A DNA stretch of 64,000 nt, taken from Caenorhabditis remanei. Its lineage: Eukaryota > Nematoda > Chromadorea > Rhabditida > Rhabditidae. The first letter of the stretch is position 1. Every line of letters starts with the position of its first letter. Of this stretch, positions 55,004-64,000 are shown piece by piece. The position numbers and the translations under genes are program-made. The stretch spans positions 4,464,001 to 4,528,000 of the forward strand of contig NC_071328.1 in NCBI RefSeq assembly GCF_010183535.1. The letters run 5' to 3'. A model generated the notes under the pieces. It ran no database searches. It had not been told where the DNA came from and saw only the letters and a list, made by a program, of their open reading frames with translations.

Positions 55004-56792
55004 ATGGAAATGGAGGATTACGGAGGAGAAGAGTTTGTATATGAATCAGACGAATGGGAAGATGGGGAAATAGATCTCCGAGATGACGACGAAATAGACA
55101 GAGAAAAAGAAAAGGAACTCCGAATGAGAAATCAGAAGACTATTATTTAGTGAGAGTGAAAGAAAACTCTGAAACACTTTGATAAAAACCACCTTTTCAG
55201 CTTAAAGTATGTGGATAAACACTTGAAGGGAATGAAGAAATTAATCAAAGAATTGGTAGATTCTGATGAAGCTGAGACAATGTTGGTTGCAATACTGAAA
55301 ACAAATTGAACGATTTACAATTTTCAGAGATAAATCTACGGCGGCTCGAATGATAGATGTTTCCAGTACTTCTCGGTTCTTCTCTGACTTCATGTCGAGT
55401 GAGACACCAGCTGAAACTTCTGATAGTGAGGACGAGGCAAAGTTTGTAACAGCAGGAAACTTTAGTTTTCAATAACTCATTTTTAGAGAATCCAACACAG
55501 ATTCTTCTGATATATCGTCGAGGGAGAGTGTCTCCAAAAGAGTTCGAGTCAATAATGAAAACGAAGGAATATCAGAAAAACGTCGCCGAGTTGATAGCAA
55601 ATATCAAGGAGAATCAGATGCCCCAACCCCAGAAATAATTCCAATTCCACGAAAGAAATATCCATATATTCATAAAGTTCTCGACTCACTCGGAATAAAA
55701 GTCGAAAACGTACTGCACCTCTTTCAATGTGATCCCGGATTGAAATATCTCCAGAAAATATTAGAAGGACACTTGTTTTCTATAGCACAACGCTATGATT
55801 TCAGTACTCAGGAAAATCGAAAGTTGTTCATGGATGAATTGAATAGATCTATGCCAGTGGACAAGCTCCTTTTCTACCAGCTTTTCAATTGCATGCCGAA
55901 GGAGGAATTAATGGAACATCTTGCTAGAATCTTACCGAACTCACATGAAATGACTCCAGAAGCATGGCGTCTTCTCATTAAAATCTTGAAGTGTTATCGC
56001 CCGGTTCCTGTGAATTTGGGAGAAAAACCTATGGATATTCCCGATTTTCCACTTCCGAAAATGATGGAGCAACTCATTGATCTCCTACCTGAACGACTAG
56101 AACCCGATCCACCAGTGAATTCTACACGTTTCAACTTGCGACCAGAACCACTGCATTCCGAGGGACACACCGCTATTTTAACACTTTTGTCAATCGCAGA
56201 TCCAGTTCCCAAGAATGATCAGCCACTTTTACCCGTCCGTATCCCGCCGACACTTCCAGAACCACAAAACATTCAGGCGACGGATCTGGAACTTTGTGAA
56301 CCAGTTATTCGTTTACTTATGGGTTTTGCAGTGGCAACTAGATGCTCCAAGATGAACGTGTTCATACATCGTTTGAATGCTGAGGTGCAAAGAAATTCAA
56401 GAAAGCAACTTGTAAGTTTTCGTGTCACTGAGAAACTGAAAATTGTAATTCTTTCAGATGATCCCACGAGGATACGCCGACTATGCACTACAAACCTTTG
56501 TCGAACTTTTGATTGCTGGTTCATCGGAAATAGTTGCAGAAGGAAATTCAATAAAACTTTCAACCTTTCTCATCTCACTTCGAATGGGATCAATTCATTT
56601 TCAACGTTTTAACAATTTTCAATCAGTTTTGATGTGTGCATCCGTCAGCGGAAATAATACCAAAAAGGTAGAAGATAGATTCTAGTTCCAGACCGATTTA
56701 AAAAATTTCAGAGACTTCCACACGATTGTATGTATTATTGGTTTTCCTGGTGTTACAACTTCCTCGTTTCGGAAATTAGAAAACTTTCCTAA
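55004..56792 (+). CDS. Member of the same cluster without a recognisable SPK domain (gene 3)
   Basis: Six exons (55004-55149, 55201-55281, 55328-55441, 55487-56411, 56458-56667, 56712-56792) encode 518 aa. The N-terminus is very acidic (EFVYESDEWEDGEIDLRDDD), then Ser-rich with a basic SKRVRV and EKRRRVDSK, possible nuclear signals. A helical middle part (IHKVLDSLGIKVENVLHLFQ .. LLFYQLFNCMPKEELMEHL) is unlike the neighbours. The C-terminal part (ELCEPVIRLLMGFAVATR .. GYADYALQTFVELLIAGS .. FLISLRMGS) aligns by pattern with the shared domain of genes 1 and 2, and the last introns fall at the same points (exons of 210 and 81 nt against 204 and 99-102). The small exons 2 and 3 are less certain. 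AATAAA of gene 2 lies at about 54,978, just before this start. Confidence 0.65.
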
Positions 56793-57287
56793 TTCGAGTC
56801 TGATTCCCACTCATAAATTGTGATTTCTTTCATTGTGTTTTATCATATTGTTAATTATTGCGTCTAATTTTTCTATTCTGAGCGTAAAAGCCTCGTATTC
56901 TGTGATTTCTTCGTTTATTTTCTTTTAAAACGTTCAAATTATAGTTAATTGATTTGTGTGTGAAAGTCCAGAAGTCTCGAATCTTCGATATATTATTTGA
57001 AATTTCCATTTTCGCGCCAAGGTGTCGATTTCGGCGACCTGGGGACGAAGAACCGGCGCCCGGCCGTAACCTTGGCGCGAGTGACAAAAGTGGTTGCGGC
57101 TGCAAATAAATTGCAGTTTTCTTGGTTTTTGCTGGTTACTAACAAAAGTCAAATATATCTTTTCCTGAAAGAACTCTGGAATTTTCATTTTTCATTTCAG
57201 AATTCGATAAATTGTTGAAATACTACCGTTTCGTTTTGATCATGAAATGTTTCCCCTCAATTTCTTCATTTTTCTTTCAGGTCCATC

Positions 57288-59551
57288 ATGGATTTGCTGG
57301 AATTCCTCAAAAAAGAATCACTACTGACCGTGAAACCCCTCTCGATTCTACAATTAGCTCGAAAATTCAAACGAATGAGCGGATCATCGACGGAAACTGA
57401 ACTGATTGAAACCGAAATCTATGGTCATCAAAGACGAATCCCGACGTATTCAGAGATCGACTGGGTTACGAGAATTCGAATGATGTTCACGTTGGGATAC
57501 ATTATTTATAAAGAAGAGATAAAAGAGTGGAATCTTCATAAATATGGAGAAATCAAATTGAATCAGAGCTCTCGAATCTTGGCATTTGTGCCAAAAGACA
57601 AGAGTTACCGATTGGAAGGCGATTTCGATGAGATTCTCGCAGAAGAAGAACGAATGGATTGTCATATTGCAAACGGTCTCAAATCTGAAGATGACTTATT
57701 GTTTCTGAAATTTATCGCTGAAAAGTCGCTGAATGTCACCGCCCCGCTGACAATTATTAGTTTATGTGATGAATATATCAAGGAGTGCGGTGTACCGAAG
57801 ACAATAAATACCCTTCAAGGTTATGTTCGTCAGATTCGTTCGGCCATTCCGCATACTATTTATTTCGATTTGGAGAGAAAAGTCAAGATGATGTTCGCAA
57901 TTAGTGCGAAAATCGAAAAAGAGTTTTTGGCAGAGTAAGTAAATAGCATTTTCAGATTGAATTTTTTGATACAAAATTCTCATTTCAGACTCCAAAAGGA
58001 TGCCTTTGTGGCTCTCGACGACCAGCAACATATCATCGAATACAGATCCAATGACAACAGTATCCACTTGAAAGGTTTTCATGATTCTGCTGCGAAAGTG
58101 GGGACTCGCGGTGATGATTTCATTGGAGCCTCAACTTCGACGAAGAAGCCTTTCTCCTACACGCCGCAACAATGCGAGGATTTGTTCGATCATCTTGCTC
58201 GCAGAGCATTCCAAGCCACGGAACCATTGAATGTGAAGAGATTAATCAGCAATTACAATAAGGACAAGGGAATTACACAGTCGAAACTCCCGATGAATGC
58301 GTTCATCTCTTCACTTTTCGAAACAATCAAAGCGAAAGACGATTGGTCACTGCAGCAGAGAGTTCGAATGTTGTTCGTTCTCGGTGTGAAGCTGGATTCC
58401 GATTATGTGACCGTGTAAGCAGAAGTATCGAAACTCATTGATGCTTAATGAAACTGTTCCAGACTGGAAAAGAAAGCCGATGTGGTGACTGATTATGATA
58501 TGAGAATCACAAAATATTCTTCGCACAGAGACAAATTCCACTTGGAAGGAATTAATGAAGAAAAGGAAAAGGAGGTAGAAGTAAAGGCCGATGAACCGAT
58601 GAGAAGAAGTAGAAGAACGTGAGTTATTCCTAGGGTACCGGCAGAGTTTGCAGTGGAGATACCTGAAATTGAGAGTCAGATTAATTACTAACATGACTTT
58701 TGCTTTCCCTATGATATAGATATCATGATATACCTCCGCTGTAGGCTCACAGATTTTGACTATTAGTTCGGCACAGTTCTCACAACTGCGCTCCACCGAA
58801 ATGCCCTTGGAAATGTCTCTTTTTCTCTGATTCTCTCAGTTTTGCACACAATTTTCTTCGGTTTCGGTAGAGCGCGGTTGTAAGAAGCGTGCCGTGCTAA
58901 TATAAGTTGAACCAATCTGCAATCCACAACACTTCAGTAACCCAGTAGTCAGCGAAGACCAGAAGCCATTTGGAACACCGAGCAAGAAATTAAAGTTAGA
59001 ACCGAAGAACGAAGAACCATCCGAAACACCTCCAGATGCTCAGGACGACGCTGATAGAACGCGCAATGACGTGGCGGAACCCGCAGTCGTTAAATCCGAA
59101 GGGACGATCCCACTTCTCCACATTCTTGAAGGCCTGAAAATGATGGTGGAGGAGCTGAATTCTCTGAATCTTTCAGCAGATATCAAAAAGATTGATAAGT
59201 CGTTGAGGGATGCCAAAAACAAGGATCTTGTTAGTGACTACTTTAGCTTATTCTATTCTCACATACCAACAATTTCAGAGTATCCTCGTCGGTCATCTGG
59301 ACATAGCTCTTCAGTCTTGCTTCCTTCTTTCTACTAAACGATTACACAATGTTTGGTCCGCCGAGAGTGAGAAGCCGTACGGTGAATTCGTTCGGATCTT
59401 CAATAAGACAATCTCCTCATGGAATTCACCGGGACTCGCCGAGCTTCAGACAATTATCAATGGAAACTTAGCCGAGAAAAATAAGAAATTTGTCTCAATG
59501 GGAAGTTTTTCGTCGGGATTGAATCATATACTCGCTGTTATAATTCCATGA
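57288..59551 (+). CDS. Triple-SPK-domain protein with cluster-specific C-terminal domain (gene 4)
   Basis: Five exons (57288-57934, 57989-58414, 58463-58618, 58938-59229, 59279-59551) encode 597 aa. Three tandem SPK domains are visible. The first, at about 3-120, has WVTRIRMMFTLGYIIYKEE. The second, at about 138-250, has LERKVKMMFAISAKIEKEFL and AFVALDDQQHIIEYRSND. The third, at about 275-395, has LQQRVRMLFVLGVKLDSDYV and ADVVTDYDMRITKYSS. A basic/acidic linker (MRRSRRT) is followed by the C-terminal domain (LVGHLDIALQSCFLLSTK; FVSMGSFSSGLNHILAVI) shared with genes 1-3, again with an intron at its entrance. Intron 3 carries a palindromic MITE (58763-58906). The ATG follows TTTCTTTCAG. Confidence 0.85.
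58763..58906. repeat. Palindromic MITE-like repeat, copy D
   Basis: Same family as 2485-2627, in the same orientation as copy A. CACAACTGCGCTCCACCGAA on the left pairs with TTCGGTTTCGGTAGAGCGCG and GTTGTAAGAAGCG on the right. It is inserted in intron 3 of the triple-SPK gene, outside the splice sites. Confidence 0.75.
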
Positions 59552-60296
59552 TACATTTCTCGACTTATTTTGTGCAATTTATTCAATCATTTCCTATTTT
59601 TGCCGGTATTCTTGTAACCATGACTTTACTCAATTACTGTATATGAACTTGATTATTCCTTTTTTATATTCTTTCTCTCTTTTTCTGATTTCGAGGTGTG
59701 AATATCATGAGTTCAAATTTTTCAGATTGAGGAGCAACATTTGAGGGAGTAAGAGAAAAGGGCTACTGGAAGAAAGCTAGATTGTTACCAGAATGATCTT
59801 TACAGGTGGTGCAAGCTGAAGGTTTTTCAGTGTTCATTTAAAACAACGACGTTTTGGTCATTTTTAGTTTTCAGTCATATTTCAGGGAATACATTTGAAA
59901 TCTGACTTTACAGTGGCCGAGTTTCTTGGTTTCGGATTCTAGGCCACCATTTGCGACCAAAACGTTTTTCTACATACGGCATACCTCTTTGAAGTTTAAC
60001 TCATTTTGAACGTGAAACTTATCACATATTGTAAAAAATAACCGAATTCAAATAAACTATTCATACTAAAAACGTGACACTCCACTAGCCCAATCTGATA
60101 AACTAGAAATCCCAGAGCACAAAAAAAAGCAGCTAGTCTCGAATAATCGAAAGTCGAAAACTCTGTCCCCCCCCACTTCTCACTTTCAGACACGTTTCGT
60201 TGACTGGTAAGTTCTCTTCTCAACTTCTTCCGTAAATTTCAAATTTCAACTCGAATTTTCAGATTGGAATCAAACGAAAAGTCATCGCGCGACAAT
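59552..60296. other. Intergenic plus probable 5'-UTR exon of the next gene
   Basis: No coding gene seen. Near 60,188-60,208 a short segment ending CGTTGACTG|GTAAGTTC could be a 5'-UTR exon that splices to TTTTCAG at 60,262, just before the start codon of the Pro/Ala-rich membrane protein. Confidence 0.35.
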
Positions 60297-61986
60297 ATGA
60301 TTGTCTACGTCCTTCTGGCTATCATCGCCGCCATCGCCTACTATTTCTTCTCTAAAAATGGGACGGATGAGCCGCCGAAAACTGCTCCGAAGAGCACGAG
60401 AAGCACTCGATCGGCGCCTAGGACGTCTTCAAGGAAACCGGTGGTCGTCACTGAGCAACCGGCTCCAGTTCCAGTTCCAATTGTGTCAGCTCCAGAAGTT
60501 CAGCAGCCAGTGGAGGCCCCTCCAGCTCCAGTACCTGCTCCAGTTCAAGAAATTGCTGCTCCGGCTCCTGTAGAACCTGTACCAGAACCTGCTCCAGTCC
60601 AAGTTGCTCCACCGCCATCCGAACCTGCACCAGCTCCTGCACCTGCACCAGCTCCTGCACCTGAACCAGTACCGATTCTCGACCCATTGAGTTCTCCAAT
60701 CCGTCCACCAATCGGTGGTAACTCTGTTTTGTTGGCGCCCCCGGATAACTTCTCCGGCCAAATTGGCGGAAAATCGGAACGATTGGCTCCGGATGTTGCT
60801 CCACCGGCTCCGGCTATGGTTCAGGCTCCAGAGGCACCGGCTCCGGTTCCAGAAGCTCCTGCTCCAGCTCCACAGGTGGCTCCACAGGCGGCTCCAGTCG
60901 AGTCTGTCATGTTGGCTCCAAAAACGAATGAAACTGCTCAGGCACCCGGACCCGGAGGTCCTTCATCGGCTCACTTGCCAGTCGCCTCCGCTGGTGACAC
61001 ATCGAAAAAGTCGAAGAAAACGAAAAAGAAGAAGAACAAGAAGTCGAAGGATAAGAAAAGTGAGTTTTTTGAATAGAGAAAGTTAGCCTATGCGAAAGTT
61101 CAGACATGTGAATATTATGCCGTGCAGGAGTTAGTCCTGCGAAAAATTGACCATGCAAAAGTTAGGCCATGCGAAAGTTAGGTCATGTGAAAGTTAGACC
61201 ACGGGAAAAATCGGCCATGCGATATTCAGATTATGTGAAAGTTAGACCATTTGAAAGTTAGGCCGTGCGAGACTCAGGCCATGTGAAAGTTAGACCAGGC
61301 GAAAGATTGGTCATGCGATAGTTAGGCCATGCGAAAGTTAGACCATGCGAAAGTTAGGCCATGCGAGAGTTCAGAAATGGAAATATTAGATCGTGCAACA
61401 GTTAGTTAAAGCAATGTAAAAGTTTGGCCACGATAAAGTTCGGTCATGCGAAAATAGGAAATCTGAATACTGTACCATGAGAATATTCAATGCCAAAACA
61501 TTAAGAACGGCGATTCTGAATATCAAGTTTCCAGAATCCGCCAATACCTCCACCAAAAACAAGAAAAAGAAGAAGAAGAGCAAGGGAAAGAGCACCTCTT
61601 CATCAGCTGCTCCATCCCCAGCTCAACCTGAAACCGGAGTCCAAACAGCCAACGAAATCCGTAGCGATGCTCCAGAATCCAACGTCAACACTGCCCTCTC
61701 CATCCGTTCCCCAGCCACTCAAGACGCTCCTGAACCAGATGTCAAAACTGCTGCCGAGGCGAAAAATGACGATCCAGAGACTGGTGTGAAGACGGCTGCA
61801 GAGGATAAGAACGACGTGCCAGAATCTGGAGTCAAAACTGCCAACGAGGCGAAGAATGATGTACCGGAGTCTGGAGTGAAGACGGCTGCTGAAGATAAGA
61901 GTGATGCTCCAGAATCTGGTGTGAAGACTGCGACGGAGATGGGTGGAGGAGAGCAGCCGAAGCGAGATGGCGCTCCAAAGGAATAG
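60297..61986 (+). CDS. N-terminally anchored Pro/Ala-rich protein with acidic repeats
   Basis: Two exons (60297-61059 and 61535-61986, phase 1) give 404 aa. MIVYVLLAIIAAIAYYFFSK is an N-terminal signal anchor, so the rest probably faces one side of a membrane; which side is not clear. Residues 25-60 are basic and Ser/Thr-rich (STRSTRSAPRTSSRKP). Residues 60-230 are Pro/Ala/Val repeats of the PAPVPE type. A strongly basic KKSKKTKKKKNKKSK block follows, repeated in exon 2 (NKKKKKKSKGKS). The C-terminus has about six diverged 15-residue repeats (PESGVKTANEAKNDV) and ends RDGAPKE. Low complexity makes homology calls unreliable and I assign no function. Confidence 0.7.
61080..61450. repeat. ~16-bp minisatellite in the intron of the Pro/Ala-rich gene
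   Basis: About 20 diverged tandem units of the type GGCCATGCGAAAGTTA, with variants GACCATGTGAAAGTTA. The array fills most of the 475-bp intron 61060-61534 and ends before the acceptor. Confidence 0.8.
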
Positions 61987-62059
61987 AAATGAACTCGACC
62001 AAAGACCAAAAACCAAAAATCATGATTCTTTAGTTTTGTAATGAAGTGAAATTTATGTG

Positions 62060-62489
62060 GTGTCTTTTGTTTTTAAATGAGAAGTTAGCGATGAGATCCC
62101 ATTGATGGTTGCTCCGGAGAAAAGTTCAAATCTGCCAAAGTAAATTCGCTACGCCAGCGGGAGAGTTTGATACAGAATTGGTCACGGTCAAAGAATCAGA
62201 ATTTAAGATTGTGCATCGTAGCTCCGGATTCCGGGTTCTGGTTTCAAGGATCTGAATTTAACGTTAAGACTTTAGGATTCAACATTTAGGATTTTTGAAT
62301 TCTGGCTTCGGCTTTGGAGTTCTGTCTTCCAGACTCTGGATGCTTGATTCCGAAGTCAGGAGTCAAGATTCAGGAATCTGGATTTATAATTCTGGATTCT
62401 AGATTTAAGATGTTTGATTTTGGTTTCAGGAACCAGAAACCAGGAATTTGGAGTATTTCAGTATTACTGTCTTGTCTTTTTCATTTAGA
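62060..62489. other. Intergenic with GGATTC/TTCTGG degenerate repeats, no gene seen
   Basis: From about 62,200 to 62,460 the sequence is a loose array of GGATTCTGG, AGGATTC and CCAGAAACCAGGAA-like words. No coding signal. Confidence 0.4.
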
Positions 62490-62858
62490 CATCCTCTCAA
62501 TTCAAATCTAATAATGAATAGTATTCCAATCAATTGATTAGACTCATCTGATCAACTGCCAGTTTACCAATTTGCAAAGAAGTGAGTCCATAATTGGGTT
62601 TATGTCTCATAACTTCAATAATTTTCAGAGATTGGGCACGTACTTGGAGAATTCATAAGTTAAATGCGACTGGAAAATAGAAGAATTCAGTAATCCACAT
62701 TTCATAGTTCGAGATGCTGATCAACACGTGGCAACACTGGAAATCACAACACGAAGAATAAAATTTGCAGCATGGAAAATGACAGAAGAAGAGGTTATGA
62801 GAGAAAGAATTCAGAAGAATTTCCAGAAAACTCTAATCCAAGAAGCATCCCCTTCCAG
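62490..62858 (+). pseudogene. C-terminal remnant of an F-box/FBA_2 gene
   Basis: Bases 62,490-62,582 match the end of the second exon of the downstream gene (63,755-63,845), including AATGAATAGTATTNCAATCAA and CTCATCTGATCAACTGCCAG, with the donor AAGTGAGTCC. The homologous last exon begins after TTTTCAG at about 62,628. The copy has in-frame stops (TGA within CAATTGATTAGAC; TAG after ACTGGAAAA). The last exon continues as QHVATLEITTRR..FAAWKMTEEE, the typical FBA_2 end. It is a broken tandem copy lacking the F-box and most of the FBA_2 domain. Confidence 0.7.
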
Positions 62859-62865
62859 AAATTTC

Positions 62866-64000
62866 ATGAATTTTTCAAAATTTTCATGGCTGATTCAGAG
62901 AGAAATCTTGTCGAGTATGGAATTGGTGGATCTGTTGATGATGGCTTCTTGTTCTCAGAAATTCAATCGAAATATGAAATCAATGATGAGAAGCCGATTC
63001 GACAAGATACTCACAATCACTTATAAGTCGAGTCCGTTCAATATTTCCTCATCTAGTAGTGGAGACGATCCATTTATGAGTGTCAAAACGAGGTATGAAC
63101 TGAGAGGTCGTCCTCTTATCCCAATGAATCTATTCGGAATGGCTTTACAAGTAAGGTGAGTAAGAATCATTGTGTCACTACTGTACGCTTAACTGTTTAA
63201 GGAACAACTTCCCAAATGAGTTAATTTCATTCCTTTCAGTATGCCAACCAGAAATCATCCACTTATGGTACTATTCAATATGGAACATCAGCTAATACTA
63301 CTTCCATCTATCCACAATTACTTCCTCGACTTCTTTGGTTCATCGATCAAATATCAGTTAAATGTTGACTACCTGTGGCGACCATATTCAAAAATGAAGA
63401 ATATCAGTAGTACAGATATATCCTATCACATAAGAGTAATTGAGTTCCACGACTTCCTTACGATCTCTCCTAATCAGGATTATATCAAACTACCTAAATT
63501 AGAAAGCATCACAGGGTTACAATTGGAGAGCTCTTTGGTTGAAAGAAAATGGAAATTTGCTAGGACGACAGTGTTAGATATTGGTGAAACGGATCGGTTG
63601 GCAGAAGATATTTTATCCAATTTCGAAGGTAGACAGTTGTTTATTAACAGAGGAATCATAAGCGATACTGCTGTCATCCAGTTTCTGAACAAGTGGAGAT
63701 CGAATGAAGCATATCAGAATTTGGAATACTTCAATATTTTTGTGGCATTTGAACATCCTCTTAATCCAAATCAAATAATGAATAGTATTTCAATCAATCT
63801 ATTAGACTCATCTGATCAACTGCCAGTTTACCAATTTGCTCAGAAGTAAGTCCATAGTTGAGTTTAAGTCTCATAACTTCAATATTTTCCAGAGATCGCT
63901 ATCGGAAAGATACTTGGGGGATTCACAAATTCAGCAGTCCAAATTACATTGTTCGAGAGACTGATCAACACGTGGCGTCCATAACGATTACGGATAGAAA
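62866..64000 (+). CDS. F-box protein with FBA_2 domain, cut by the window end
   Basis: Exons 62866-63155, 63240-63845 and 63893-beyond 64000 are in phase. The N-terminal F-box is MNFSKFSWLIQREILSSMEL followed by VDLLMMASCSQKFNRN, typical of Caenorhabditis F-box/FBA genes, which supply substrate-recognition subunits of SCF ubiquitin ligases. The FBA_2 domain shows RTTVLDIGETDRLAEDILSN, FINRGIISDTAVIQFLNKWR and NLEYFNIFVAFEHP. A CCTTCCAG acceptor lies 7 bp before the ATG. The reading frame is also open upstream into the remnant of the previous copy, but those residues belong to that gene's C-terminus, so Met 62866 is preferred. The last exon (IHKFSSPNYIVRETDQHVAS) is incomplete. Confidence 0.82.

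Noticed and set aside
60301..61086. Alternative frames (Leu/Gln/Arg-rich) in the Pro/Ala-rich gene
   Set aside because: They are frame-shifted readings of CCAGCTCCT-type repeats. The frame with the N-terminal membrane anchor and a consistent intron phase is preferred.

Overview
The window is nuclear DNA from a nematode of the genus Caenorhabditis. Introns are short with GT..TTTTCAG borders and exons are small. Five adjacent genes match, in content and linkage, what I remember of the C. elegans chromosome I K10C3 interval: nhr-49, an EFL1/RIA1-type GTPase, a TMEM98-like protein, ensa-1 and zig-1. The species cannot be fixed from sequence alone. The F-box and SPK clusters and the satellite suggest a relative of C. 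elegans rather than C. elegans itself, but that is inference. Exon boundaries below were derived by hand from splice signals, and every multi-exon model was checked for reading-frame phase.

Layout. 1-1575: a foldback (inverted-repeat) element with nested symmetric repeats around a small exon-like core. 1.6-4.5 kb: repeats and one possible short secreted-peptide ORF. 4.6-9.1 kb: nhr-49 (minus). 9.9-12.75 kb: EFL1-like GTPase (minus). 14.0-15.5 kb: TMEM98-like protein (minus). 15.5-24.95 kb: a long non-coding divergent intergenic region that switches from purine-rich to pyrimidine-rich on the plus strand near 22.4 kb. 24.95-26.06 kb: ensa-1 (plus). 27.0-29.7 kb: zig-1 (minus). 30-38 kb: repeats, MITE-like palindromes, a degenerate tRNA-like sequence and a 119-bp satellite of about 22 units. 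38.3-64 kb: fast-evolving accessory genes. These are an F-box relic, an acidic single-pass membrane protein, an SH2-tyrosine kinase, a divergent pair of unusual F-box fusion genes, four tandem genes linked by SPK domains and/or a shared C-terminal domain, a Pro/Ala-rich membrane protein, and an F-box/FBA_2 gene cut by the window end with a relic of a sister gene in front of it.

The most striking observation is the divergent pair at 44.5-48.6 kb. Each gene encodes an F-box, then an FTH/DUF38-like region, then a C-terminal domain that aligns through both cyclin repeats with the core of general transcription factor TFIIB, without the zinc ribbon. I know of no description of an F-box protein carrying a TFIIB core. 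A second candidate novelty is a C-terminal domain, with conserved intron positions, shared by the four tandem genes at 50.1-59.6 kb. Three of these carry SPK domains and one does not.
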